NCBI GenBank assembly: GCA_029378245.1
Contig: JARKIF010000074.1
Coordinates: forward strand, 1-64,000
Direction of reading: 5' to 3'
Source: Roridomyces roridus
Taxonomy: Eukaryota > Basidiomycota > Agaricomycetes > Agaricales > Mycenaceae
Length of the DNA stretch: 64,000 nucleotides
In this document: piece by piece, positions 45,808 through 57,129 of the stretch
Layout of the letters: every line of letters starts with the position of its first letter
Position numbering within the stretch: position 1 is the stretch's first letter
Notes under the pieces: generated by a model
Seen by the model: only the letters and a program-made list of their open reading frames with translations
The model's database searches: none
Told to the model about the DNA's origin: nothing
Program-made: the position numbers and the translations under genes

Positions 45808-47806
45808 TCATTTCTTCCCCACCTCAACCCACTCCTTCGGCACGCCCCTCTTTTCCGTCAAATACTCCACTACAACCTTTGCCTGCTTGCCCTGTACGAG
45901 GACTTCAACGGTACCTGTTGGGCCGCCGACGCGCGGGGATACTAAATGCAAACGAGTGAGCAAGAAAGAGAGAGAGAAACATGCCAAAAAAAAGCTTACT
46001 ACTCGTAGCCCCCGCACAAATCTTCCTCAACTCCTCACTCATCTCCTCCGCATCAACCACACCCTCCCCAAACGCCTCAAACCCACTCACAAGCGTACAC
46101 GCCTTGCGTCCCTGCCTCATCTTGACCTCCACCCGGATCGGCTTGAGTGCGCCTTTTCTGTTCATTCGGATCCGTTAGGTTTATTGTTAGTGACATGAAA
46201 GAAAATTTAAAGCGCACTTGAGCACAACCTCCCTTCCACCCACCCGAACCTCATACCACGCCTGCATCCCGTCCAACAGACCCTTCATCACGGCATCACG
46301 CTTCATAAACTCCACCTCCTTTTGCGGTACGCCCTTCTTCGGCGGGGTAACCACAGCACCGAGGAGCAGGGGATCCATCCCAACGTTCACATACGCCTGT
46401 TCCCGGGGGTTGACGAGTCCCTTGTCGGTGATATACGCGTTAAGGAGGGTCCGCAATTCGGTAGGGTCGTATAATGTTTTTGGGCTGTAAGAAAATCAAC
46501 AGGACGTCTTGGAATATGAAACTGAACTTGCCTCCCCCCAACACCCTCAACCCACCCCAACGTCCTCTCACTCGCCTTCCACAACTCCCTCACCTCAACC
46601 CTCCTCCCACCCTCTTCTTCCTTCTCCCGCTTCTTCTCCTCATTCACCGCCTTCTTGGCCGCCCTTGCTTCCACCTCACCCAGCGTAACGAACCCCCGAT
46701 GCGCAGCTACACTCGGATGTCGCTCATCAACAACGGCAGTGATGAGTAACTCATTTTGCTTGGGCACAGTCTTGCTGGTTAGTAATCCCGCTTTGTCCAT
46801 GGCTTTGAGGAACGCAGTGAGGGATTTGTGTGCGGAGGATTTGATGGTGATGTCCTGTGGGTTTCTGGGACCGAGGACAGAAGAATTCTCGGTGCCGGCA
46901 CCGGGTGGGAGGACCGAGTGCGGGAAGGCAGGTCGGAAGAGGAGGATGTATGTTTCGTAGAATACAGACGCAGAGAGGGGGAATGCGCTTGCTGGGATCT
47001 TCGTCGAGAGCGCTTGGAGGAGGGATGCTTGTAGGAGGGTCGATATTTCCGCTGGTGTGTACGCTGGTTGGGCGGTAATAGTCAGTTTGTCGACGGGAAT
47101 CTCTTCATCTCCTTCGGCAGCTTCAGACTCCGGTTGATCCACCAATGCGGCCAACGGCCTCTGCTCCGGCATATCCTGCGGCTTGCCACCCATATCCCAC
47201 AGAAAATCCTTCCACACGTGGAGCACAAACACCGCTTTCCCCTTCTCACCGTCCTGTATCCGATCCCCTGCCACCGCCATACGTCCCACCGCAAGCGGCA
47301 CAGAGAGCGTAGCCCCGTTCTTGCTGCGATGTGTGTATTGACATACCGCGACGAGCTGTCCTTCCTTCAGATCCGATGCGTGGTGCACAACTACGTGCGT
47401 TCTCAACAACTTGGCAATTAAAGAGAGAAGAGATGAAACACTCACCACCAGGAATCATCAAATCCGCCCCACCCACCAAAATCGGGATAACAGCCGGCGG
47501 CGTCGACAAGAACGGCAGCAGATCGGGGCGTTTCCAGAGCGTATACACACTGGGAATGAGCTCTTCCGATCCCTTGCCTAAGGAAAACCACAGGGGATCG
47601 GCGCTTGCCTCGGGAGAGAGGTAGGCTACGCCCGGCTCGTCGAGGTGGGTGTTGAATTTGATTGTGAGGATGCCTTCCGGGACGAGCGCGTCGCCGAGTT
47701 CGGGGTCGAGGGTGAAGGCGTCGATGACGCGTTGTTTGAGCTTTCGCCGATCAGAGCTGCGGAGCGGGGCGCTTGTCTTGAGGGTGTGAAGTGGCTTCTT
47801 GAACAT
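45808..47806 (-). CDS. TMA64: Translation factor eIF2D / ligatin (Tma64)
   Basis: ATG at 47806 begins MFKKPLHTLKTSAPLRSSDR, the usual start of eIF2D. A PUA-type region follows (VYTLWKRPDLLPFLSTPPAV, ILVGGADLMIPGG; then GQLVAVCQYTHRSKNGATLS, GKAVFVLHVWKDFLWDMGGK). A central winged-helix/SWIB-like region includes FPLSASVFYETYILLFRPA and IKSSAHKSLTAFLKAMDKAG, and later LRTLLNAYITDKGLVNPREQ. The C-terminal SUI1 domain has KPIRVEVKMRQGRKACTLVS, SEELRKICAGATS and GKQAKVVVEYLTEKRGVPKE. eIF2D removes tRNA and mRNA from 40S subunits during recycling. Introns fall near 47455-47380, 46500, 46215-46150 and 46000-45940. The gene is intact. Its ATG is only 101 bp from the stop of the upstream GH5 gene. Confidence 0.9.
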
Positions 47807-47907
47807 GGTCGGAGGGAGAGACTCAGAGCCGCGATGATGGAAATGATTTGTACGTGTGTGGTATGCCGATCAAATGTGCTTTCTTCTCGACCACAACAAC
47901 CTCGCCT

Positions 47908-49744
47908 CTAATCTACCACATACGCATCACAAACATGCTCATCCCAATACTCTGCCGGATCCCTCGTCAAATACCCCAATTTCACGCCGTTGATATACGA
48001 CCACTGCCCCGTCTTGTTCGCTGCAGCATCGCTGTCCTCAATCTTAAAGTTCCAAAACAACCACCCCGCGCCCTTGCTATACGCCATCTTCTGAGCGTCG
48101 GCCCATTGGCGCAGGAACTCATCGGTTGCATTAAACTCTGTCGCGAGGCCCCATTCGCCGAACCAAAGCGGGGTATCTCCCAGTGCGGCGTCGGCTTGGA
48201 GCCGATTCAGGTCTGTGCTTCTGAGGAACGCGTCAGGGCGGAAAAGGGATTAGCTTACTGCATATACTCGTCAGGTACGCATCGGGCGTCGCTGCTGCTA
48301 CTCCCTTTAATAGCATCAGCCTTGCTCCGAAGGAATGCGATGAAGGCTCACCCCGAAACTGTAATACAGGTGATTGTCGAAGCCCGCTGGCCCTTGTACT
48401 GCATCGATCGGATTCGACGGGTTGTTGTACTGCCAGTTGACGTCCATGAAGCTGCCGCGTTGGCATCAGTCCAGTCTCAATCACAAGTTCAACACGCACT
48501 TGACGATTAATCCATCTCCCGGCGCCCTATAAGGCCCCTGCCCACCGATTTCAACTTGCATATCCTCAAGTATTCCCGCCGCCTCTTGCATCGCTGCCCT
48601 TATCGGCCAATTTTGTGCATCAGTACACGCCTTGCTCATCGTTGCATTCAACGTGGGCCCAACCGCGTTCTCAATTCCCCTTACGACGCCTACAAAGTAC
48701 TTCTGGAAATCCCCATACCCAGGTGTCTTGCTCGCATCCATGAGCGGTTCGTTCACCGCTTCGATCGCGACGACGGGGGAGAACGACGTGTCGAAGTAAG
48801 TGAGGGCGGTGATGACGGCTGTCCATGCGAGGGCGCGGTGATAGTTTTCTGGTGTCTGGAGGATCTCCCTTGGGCTTTGGAACAGGGACTTTGAACTGGT
48901 ACGTACGTAAAACTGCACATCGTCGGTGCACTTTCCAGTGAAAAGCTGCATCGATGCTTGGACCCCTGGTAACGCATGATGATCCAAAATAACCGCTATC
49001 CCCGCGTCGTCGAGCATCTCAAGGCCTCTCTTCTGCCCGTCCCATGAGCCGAGCTTGGTTTCTTCAAGATGAAGAAAGAACACACACCAAATGCGCCATC
49101 CCGCCCTTTGGAAAATACTCGGTATTCGGGTCGACGAGGTCCTCGACTATCCAGTATCCCAACTACAGGCAAGAAGTTCTGTCTTGATTCCACGAGGGAA
49201 AAACATACTTACAGGTACGCGTACGGTGTTGATTCCGAGATCGACAAAGTCGTCGACGTCGGATTGGGTGAACCAAGTCCTCCTGTGCGCGCGGTTCATT
49301 ATTATTCGTTTGATAGACTGAAGGGAAACTGGACCAGTGATTGTCAAACAAGTCGTCCACTTCGTCGGGGTAGTTCTGGGCTAGGTCGCTAATGTTTTCG
49401 TGCGTTAACAACTAATAGAGAGGCGAACTAGTGGGCTTACAATTCCCCTGACATACAGTCCCGACAGTCGGTGCATATCTCTCCGCCCATGTCGTACCAT
49501 TCTGTGTTCGGTGTCGGAAGTTGAATTGCAGTGGATATATGGACCCACGCACCTTGTGGGCACATCCACGATTCGAGGACGAGCCTAGCCCGATCCCGAG
49601 TCAATAGCTATAGGGAGTGAGGGAGCAAGAAATGACGCACCATCCTCCGAGGTTGACGCCGTATATCTTGGGCGGGAGGCTCGCTGCCTCGATGGACAGG
49701 AGGACGTAGAAGAGTAGGAAGGAGAGTGCTAGACGCATTTGCAT
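47908..49744 (-). CDS. GH5 exo-beta-1,3-glucanase, secreted
   Basis: ATG at 49744 opens a signal peptide (MQMRLALSFLLFYVLLSIEA) followed by PPKIYGVNLGGW, the standard start of fungal GH5 exo-1,3-beta-glucanases. Later segments include WFTQSDVDDFVDLGINTVRV, AVILDHHALPGVQASMQLFT, NYHRALAWTAVITAL, and AIEAVNEPLMDASKTPGYGD with the Asn-Glu-Pro acid/base. WFGEWGLATEF carries the nucleophile glutamate, and GAGWLFWNFKIEDSD is near the end. TAG is at 47908-47910. About eight short introns separate these blocks. The enzyme releases glucose from cell-wall beta-1,3-glucan during growth or autolysis. No disabling change was seen, though some exon borders in the N-terminal half are approximate. Confidence 0.85.
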
Positions 49745-49906
49745 CGTGGTGAGCCAGGCGAGAACAAGGGCTTTTAAGTAGTATTGGGAGCCGATTAGGT
49801 CCCGCCGCTAGTCCCACTAGTACTAGAGCCGCCCAGAAGTAAATGAATTGACGATGCTCGCGGACTCGAGGCACCCACATGGTTCGAGTATTTATTACGT
49901 CCCATC

Positions 49907-50718
49907 TCATTTCTGCAACCGCCACACCAAAACAAAGGTCGCTTCCTCGCCTCCTCCCTTGACCTCGGGCACCTTGTACGACCCCCTCAACTCGGGAACC
50001 TCGACGAACCCGTGTTTCTCCCACAACTTGGCCGATGCGGTGTTGGATTGGAAGCAACCTGCATGGATCTCGGTCGCACCCATCTGTGGAACGGCCCAAT
50101 CGTTCAGGATGGTGCGCATCGCGGCCGAGGCGATGCCGCGGTTGTGGTATTCGACATTCAACGCGGCTAGCGCGTTGATCAGATAAATTCCAACCAAAAG
50201 AAAAATCAGAGAGACGTACCGCCAATGTCACACACGGCCTCGATCCTCCACTCCTCCAACCCCTCCGGCATAGGCGTGGTCCTCTTGGTATGTTCATCAA
50301 CACCAAAGGTCGCCTGCCCCACATACACTTCGCTCCCGTCCTCCTTGATTTCCCTAATAACATCAAACGGAGCCGACGCCGCAGGCTTCCACTTGCCCGA
50401 CGCATACCCAGCAAAGAGCGCCTGCACCGCCGCGCGCTGCTTCACAAAATAGCGTTGCACGTTGATGAGGGGCATCGGGAACGGCGGGCCAATCATTTGG
50501 CGCATCAGCCGCAGATCATTCATCAGCTTGGCGTCGTCGGGTAAATCCGACTGCCGCTCGCAGCCCAGGTAAAACTGGGAGTGAGGAGCGGGGAGAGGGA
50601 TGTAGGGTTCGCCGGAGGGGAAGAATCGGATGGGCGTGTTGGATTCGACGGCAGCGCGTAGTTCGGGGGATTCGATGATGAATTTGTCGGGAAGGTGGGA
50701 TGCTGGTGAGAGCGACAT
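49907..50718 (-). CDS. GNAT-family N-acetyltransferase
   Basis: Two exons: ATG 50718 (MSLSPASHLPDKFIIESPEL) and a second exon beginning near 50168. The intron starts GTACGTCTCTCTG and its acceptor is GCGCTAG. The GNAT core is visible as IREIKEDGSEVYVGQATFGV (strands 2-3), CDIG, ALNVEYHNRGIASAAMRTI (acetyl-CoA pyrophosphate-binding loop of the Arg/Gln-x-x-Gly-x-Gly/Ala type) and IHAGCFQSNTASAKLWEKHG (the typical N-x-x-S...L-x-E-x-x-G-F motif). A terminal FVLVWRLQK closes the protein. It resembles RimJ/RimL-like small-molecule or protein N-terminal acetyltransferases; the substrate is unknown. The length of about 250 residues is normal. Confidence 0.8.
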
Positions 50719-51200
50719 TTTTGTTTGTTGGATTGTAGCGAGTTGGGAGACTTTTTAGGAAGACTTCGGTACCGCCAAAATGACTGAATTCGTTATCGCC
50801 AGGACAAATCGTGAAACGCACATGTCGGCAAACTGATGGGTGCGTTGGGGAGTCGGCACCGAGGAACCGATCACGCGGCACAACCATTATGAGGTGAAAT
50901 TTTCAGAGTTACTGTGACAGCTGCATGCAAAATCGTAGGCCATCAGGAATCCGACAGCTGTGGAGCTCGGGAGAGCTCGGGTGGTGCCGCCACGAGCCAC
51001 GAGCTCCAACACTACTCGGAGCTGCACGGCACACCTGGCAAGCGGAATTAGAGTGGGTTTGGAGCAAGCCGGACCTTCCAGCTCCACAGCTGTCGCGTTT
51101 GTGATGGCCTAGGATTTTGCATTTAGCTGGAAATTCATCAACGCGTCTCTCCACGTGATCGAGTGCATCAGATCACACTGCCACGCCGCAGCCTTACACC
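50719..51200. other. Divergent intergenic region
   Basis: 482 bp between the divergent GNAT and proline-rich genes, presumably holding both promoters. GAGCTC-type hexamers recur (about 50965-51005), forming small inverted repeats around GGAGCTCG/CGAGCTCC. Nothing else is recognised. Confidence 0.4.
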
Positions 51201-51875
51201 ATGCCTTCATGTAATGCCACCGTTTCGCCCTTTGCTGCGACACTGACTCGCCTGCTCTAGTCGCAGAACTCCGGGACAAGGCTGGCAAAGCCAAAGATGC
51301 GTCGGTCACCAAGTTTCAGGACACCAAGGACCGCCATTCGAGCGTACCTTTGAAGAACACCAATTGGAATCCATACGAGTGCGTCGTCTGCCCGCTTGAC
51401 TGATGAGGAGATCTGAACAGGTTGTAGTAAGAACGCAGCCCCACCGCCTCCCCAAGCACCTCCCCGAATCAACTCACAAAGTCGTCCACCGCCTGTCAAG
51501 CCGCCACTCCCACCGCCACCCAGACGTGCAGGTGCTCCCGCCAGTCCAGCGCCCGCACCGAGTCCCAGTGCGGGTCCCAGTCCAGGACCTGGACCACCCC
51601 CAATCGTCCGATCCACACGACCATCCATCCCGAGCACTGGCCCACTTCCACCTCCGCCGAGCCGTACGCGGCTCCCGATCCGGCAGCCAGAACCGGAACC
51701 CGAGCCCGAGCCTGAGAGACAAAGACCCACTCCGCCTGTCCGCAAAGCTTACGTCCCCGCTGAGCCTCAACTCGACTGGACGAACCTCTCGCAGGAAGAC
51801 AAGGAAGTCTTCTTTGCGTGGCTTGACGAGTTCTTTTCGAGGCATTTGGGGAGGCCAGTACATGTGTCGTCGTAG
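51201..51875 (+). CDS. Short proline-rich protein with conserved ends
   Basis: Three exons: 51201-51210, 51261-51378 and 51428-51875. The 10-nt first exon (ATGCCTTCAT) joins in frame to give MPSFAELRDKAGKAKDASVT, KFQDTKDRHSSVPLKNTNWN. A proline-rich middle follows (APPPPQAPPRINSQ; SPGPGPPPIVRSTRP). The conserved-looking C-terminus is LDWTNLSQEDKEVFFAWLDE followed by FFSRHLGRP. The protein has about 190 residues, no signal peptide and no membrane helix. Basidiomycete relatives with the same ends exist as far as I recall, with no settled function. Poly-proline runs suggest SH3 or profilin partners, which is inference only. TAG is at 51873-51875. Confidence 0.65.
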
Positions 51876-52787
51876 GCAGAATTCAAGGATGGATGTTTGT
51901 TTTTTCCGCCGGAGTGTGCTGCGGGATCGACACGTTTTGCTTTCGTGCTAAAACTTCCTCCACACAAATCTTGAATCCAATTTTCTACGCATCGACAGAT
52001 GGACGAGGATTCCTTTTTCGATGCGGACTTGGTCTTCTGTGGGCGCAAAAAACACGGACATGTTGCCGTGTGGCCTCTCGTTGCGCAACCTTGGTAAGTA
52101 CTTGGAAAGGATTTGAAGGCTTGTGGGTGCCTGTGTCGCAGCCAGCTATCGATCTATGGCCAGTCCTCTTCACGGTCCCAGTTCTGCTCATTTCTAGTAC
52201 CAGTAACACCTTTGCACCCGCACAACTCACCAACTACTTTCTCGGTGGTTGGGTGCGTCTTATGTCTTGTCTTCTGGAATGCAACAACGTATAATTTCCG
52301 ACCTCATTCTGCAAGGCGCGCTCGTGGCTCAATTTGCGCACTACGTGGCGCCCTAAAAGAACGACAGAATCGCGTTCTCGCAGTGTATGCCATGCCGATG
52401 AGGTTGACGTCGTGACGACTCAAGACGGTGCAGTCTGTGCGTCAAGAGGACTTTTTTTTTGCATAGAGATCTCCGGGTGATTCGAGCGCTACGCCCGGTC
52501 ACTCTTCGTAGGGTCACTCTCTGGAGACAATCCCTGACGCACTTGACCGACCTGTGTGTTGCAGGTTGCTATCCACGGGGTGGCAGTTTCAGACCAACAT
52601 CGCGTTTGTTGCCGTTATCACTTTTTGTGAGATTCACGGTACATATCTGGTGAATCTGGTTGAACTGGCCAACAGATACGACTTCGGGCATTCTATTCGG
52701 CAACTAGAACCAGCAGAGGTGCCAGGTGTCCAGAAAAATCTACATCGTCGCGATAGTGTGCCTCTCTCTGCTTTAAGATTCTAGTAC
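51876..52787. other. Intergenic region, no feature seen
   Basis: About 0.9 kb between the proline-rich gene and the O-methyltransferase remnant. No recognisable coding or RNA feature. Confidence 0.45.
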
Positions 52788-54460
52788 TCAAGCCTTGGGC
52801 TTAAACTCGACAACACAAGCCTCACCAAGATCCCAAAGCTCCACAAACTCGAACCCGCTCGCCGCACCCATCTCGATAAACTCGGCCAAAGTGCGCTCCT
52901 GGCTGTTGAGGCAGATCATGTTGATGTCCTAGTTGTACTGGCGCACACGCCCGATGCCCCAGTTGGGAAGCAGCGGTTCAGGAGCCTGTTCAAAAAAAGG
53001 AGGGTATGATCAGTAGACACTGCGGCTCAAGACCGGCGCACGGCAATTATCGTGTGCGGACCTTTTCAACATTGCTGCCGGATTCGGCAGCGGCGTATTG
53101 CAGGACGAATTCGTGGATGAACAGACGGCTGGATGGTTTGGTGACCTTGTGTATGTTGTCTAGAATCTTCTTGCACTCCGCGAGAGGCCAGTCGTGGACG
53201 ATGTGGCTCAGCTACGTCCGAGTCTTAAATTCAACGATGCAGAATTTTCAGAGCCACTCACGTAGTAGACATCGCAGTCTTTCACCGGGGAGTCTTTGAA
53301 GAAATCAAACGGAATGTGCTCCACACTCTGCTTCAACGCGACGCTGAGATCCTTATTGTCCGCCAAGCTCTAAATGATCAAGTTCCGTCAAAATGGTCCA
53401 ACATCGTAGCAACCGATCGACCTTCCTGCCCCCCTCGACAACCGGCGGGAGGTCCTGAACGACTATCTTGAGGTGAGTTCCTTGAGAAAATCGATAGTGT
53501 TGTGTCCGTATCCACCTCCGACATCGCAGACGACTGCGTCCTTCGGAAGGGTCGCCCAGGGATAGACTATCCAAATGTCAATTTCCCTGTGGTTCGGCTT
53601 GTTCACAACGTACCCTTGCCCAGGATGCCATTCCCAGTTACGCGAGCCAAACCAACCGCGCATTAGTTGAACCCCGTCACATTTTTGGGGTGCTGGAATC
53701 AAAAGTTGAACTCTGGAAACTGAAAACAGAACATGTTACTCACAGAACCGAAAAACTCGAAAATCGTGCAACAATGGGCCTTCTTGAATGGGCTTCCATC
53801 GGGAGTCTGGGAGTGCGTCATCTCGAGATCCTGGAGGGTCTCGTTGAGCGAGAGAGCCGCGCGGCCGGCCTCGTCCGTGATATGTCCCACGAGAGCCGAA
53901 ACCGGGTCGGACGAGACCAGCTTCATACTGAGACGGTTGTTGACGAAGACGTTGGGTCTGACTGAGTTCTCCGAGTATGAGAATCGGCTTGAACGAAGGA
54001 CGGAAGGAAGGACGCACGTTCAGCAAAACAATGCTTCGTGCAGAGGAGACGGAGAACACGGGCGAGTTTTCCCGAGTTGATACCCGTGAGTCTGGAGAGC
54101 TCGTCGACGTGAACGCCCTCGGGCTTGTTGAGGAGATGATCCGCGATCTTGGCCTCGACGGCAACGCGCATGCAGGCAGGCTCTTGGATACAACATTTCT
54201 GGGGAATTGGTAAGTCAGCGCAAGTACGCTGGGACAAAGCGAGACATGCCCGGAGCTCCCGACGGTGTACATGAGCTGTGAGCAAGGTCTTGATGGCCTT
54301 GGCGAGCTTCGGGGGCGTGCATTCGGGAGTCTCGAATGGGCCGGGGGCGGTAGGGGAGGTCAACGCCCGCAGCACCGTACTCGGCGACGACATCTTTGAC
54401 GGTGCTGGATATCAAGTCGGCGAGAGCGACGATTTCTGTGAGACTCGAATTTTGGGACAT
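52788..54460 (-). pseudogene. O-methyltransferase pseudogene (fungal COMT-like)
   Basis: SAM-dependent methyltransferase text is present end to end. ATG 54460 opens MSQNSSLTEIVALADLISST, then PGPFETPECTPPKLAKAIKT, CMRVAVEAKIADHLLNKPEG, KLARVLRLLCTKHCFAE, PVSALVGHITDEAGRAALSL, and the SAM loop VVCDVGGGYGHNTIDFL. IVVQDLPPVVEGG follows, then the catalytic-type LSHIVHDWPLAECKKIL and FKPKA at the end (TGA 52788-52790). Two frame changes break the first exon, one between GVD and TAPGPFETP (about 54350) and one at LLTA/QLMYTVG (about 54275). TAG at 52929-52931 replaces a glutamine in the VRQYNQDIN segment. Such enzymes methylate phenolic secondary metabolites. Three independent lesions support inactivation. 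Confidence 0.75.
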
Positions 54461-55322
54461 GGCTGTGAAGTTGCAAGTTGTTGTGCATCCTCAGAAACGA
54501 GAGAACCTTTATACTGCAGACGGAATCATCAATTAGAGCGTGGACAAAGAAGCGTCTCGGTCAAATCGGTGTCGCCGGCACAGAGCATAGAATTCGGGCA
54601 GCAGTGAAATTGGTTTCAGTCGTCGGCATGCCCTCATCAAGTTGATATGCTGGTTTTATTGGGCGGATCCGGATGAGATGTCCAATAGGCATACCATGAT
54701 ACTTTTATACCAGTTGAAGACAGTCCAGTCCGAGTAAAACGTGATCAACCGTGGGAATACAGTTTCGCGATACAGTTTCAACCGTGGGAATGTTATCGCA
54801 GTCTGAAGATCAATCCAGCCTCTCCCAAGTTTCAGAGTTTGGCGAATTAAAACCCGCTCGCGGACGCCATCTCCACGAGACACACTCAGACGTCCTATAA
54901 GTACCTTTGCATCAGAGTTCCAGGAAGAGAAACGCTGGCGTATGTTCTCAAGCACAACTATTGGCCGCCGGCATCCTCACAGCCCTCCTCCGACCAGCCG
55001 TGCAATCCGTCTTCCCTGCCGACTTCCCTGCTGTCTCATGCGCCCTCATCAACATCATTGCATCCCATTTCTCGCGGCGCGGATCAACGTTGGCGTTCTT
55101 CTTGCCATCGGCTTCCAACACCTTGCCCAAATTATATTGTATGCCAAGGTGACATTAGTGAGAGGACCCAAACAAGCGTAGGATATATTTCTTATTGGGA
55201 CAGTTTGTGGACGACGAAGTACAACTGAGATCAAACCATCAGTGGCTGTGATGCCGTGTTTAAAGGCCGCCCTGAAAAAAACAAGTCCACACACACACCT
55301 TTAACCACATCTTCCATCTACA
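54461..55322. other. Intergenic region, no feature seen
   Basis: About 0.86 kb upstream of both the O-methyltransferase remnant and the Sur7-like gene. Frames near 54940-55180 are short, hydrophobic in part and not recognised. Confidence 0.4.
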
Positions 55323-56307
55323 ATGAAGCTCTTCTATGTCCCCGGCGTCATTTGCCTCCTCTTTGCTCTAGTACTCGGCGTGCTCGTGTCCATTTCGCTG
55401 CCTTTCTTGCCTGCCCTCGACTTTGTGCGCGTTCGGTTTGCGGATTCTGGGGTGATGACCAGTGGTGCTGGGATGACTGAGCTACGAGTACGTCCTCTAC
55501 GCCTTACCCACCGTCTCGCCACTCACGTTTACGCGTCTAGTTTGGTATTTGGTGAGACTCGCCCGGGTCGCTTTTTGTGGGGCCACTCACCTAGGAGGCG
55601 AATAGGGCCCCGTGCTACTACGACACCACTGGTGCCAGGACGTGTTTAAGCGCAGGTCCGTCTCGCGTTCGACCCATCTGGCATCTCTCATCCCCGCCCA
55701 GGGCACGCCTATACCATCTCCATCTCCAATGCAGCCAAGACCGCCGACGTCATCATTGGCTCCTCATGGACTCGCGGACTCGCTGTCCATCCAGTCGGTC
55801 TGTTTGCCCTCTCCCTGCTCCTCGCCCAGTCTGAAACCTTCCAGCTGCCGCCGTCACCTTCCTCGCGTTCCTGATGTCCTTTTCGACGCATCATATGGTG
55901 ACACTTCTCGCCTCCTTAACTTCGTTCCTTGCCGCGATGCTCGTACGTTGAGCTTGCTCCATGAAACCTAGATTCTCACATGCTCCCCAGACCCTGATCG
56001 CCTTTGCAATCGACATTGCCCTCTACGCGTTCGTGCACCACGAGGTCGGCAAGCTTCCTGACATCAACGCCTCCACCCGCACCAGCGCTGGTACGTCATT
56101 GCGCTTCCCCCTCCATCACCCTGATTTTCATTTTTTTTTTCAGCGTTCTGGATGACGTTCGCAACGCTTCTCCTGCTGCTGATAGCAGGTTGTACAGTGT
56201 GCCTTGGCCGCCGCAAAGACCGTTTGTCGGGCGCGTCGACGTACCCCGTTTCTTCCACGCAGGAAAAGCCATCGTTCCTCTCGCGCTTCCGCCTTCGCAG
56301 AAACTAG
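55323..56307 (+). CDS. SUR7/PalI family membrane protein
   Basis: Seven exons encode a four-helix membrane protein. Helix 1 is in MKLFYVPGVICLLFALVLGV. The extracellular loop carries the family cysteine pair (FGIWAPCYYDTTGARTC). SSWTRGLAVHPV leads into helices VTFLAFLMSF and LLASLTSFLAAMLTLIAFAI, and the last helix is MTFATLLLLLIAGCTVC, followed by a basic tail (GRRKDRLSG ... LSRFRLRRN). Sur7/PalI proteins sit in plasma-membrane eisosome patches or sense ambient pH. Introns are well supported by frame, for example CTCAG-type ends joining SAG to HAYTISIS and HPV to AAAVTF. TAG is at 56305-56307. I cannot tell Sur7 from PalI by sequence alone. Confidence 0.75.
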
Positions 56308-57129
56308 AGTCTTCTTTTCTTATGATTCCTTTGCACGATTTTGTTACAACGCGAAACATTCCTATACCTACTTCGTTCATGAACATTTTTCTATATCCCC
56401 ACTTGTAGATAGTCATTAGCTACCTCACTGCAATATCATTTAAACTGTAATGCCAGCGTGTTTGGACGCGGGCGTTCAACTTAGAGCGCGCCTGGTTCGG
56501 CAAATCAATCTCCGCTGCTAGCTCCGTCACATCACAGTTCCAAGTTTGGACAAGATGCGGCTGTGCCTCCCGCTTTCAGCGCACATCTGCTTTCCAACAG
56601 GGCGGGCGGAAGGTGAGTCATACTATGCCCTACTACATCCTTGTTTGAACAGGATTTCTTTACCAGCAGTTGGAAGTGTTCAAGGCGCTGCGTACCCGGC
56701 GGTTTTTACCACGAGTTCCACTACTACAACCGGAGATGCACAGCGACTCCCATGACCGACGGCATGGCCGACGGAAGCTGGTTCCGTAGCCGCATCGGTG
56801 ACCTATGCTGACCTATGACGAGGTAAGATGCATGTATGCGCCACTAGCATCAAGGTATGCAACGTGGACTGGGGGAGGTCTCTTCACAGGCAATCACCGC
56901 CGCAAAACCGGGCACGCCCACCTCACATCCTGGCAGCCTGCGCGTCGTCAGACTCGTCACCGACGCCAAGCCCACTCGGCACAGCTGGCATCTGTCGGTC
57001 TATTTTTTCCATGAGAGACATTAGCCATGATCATGACGGCACCTATTCCAACATATACACTGCCTTGGAGTCTACAGCTTTCCCTTCCCTCTCCCTTCAT
57101 CCCTCTTACGACCAAATCCTTTCCTTCCT
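56308..57129. other. Intergenic region, likely 5' region of the exchanger gene
   Basis: About 0.8 kb. Frames are short and unlike known proteins. Confidence 0.45.
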
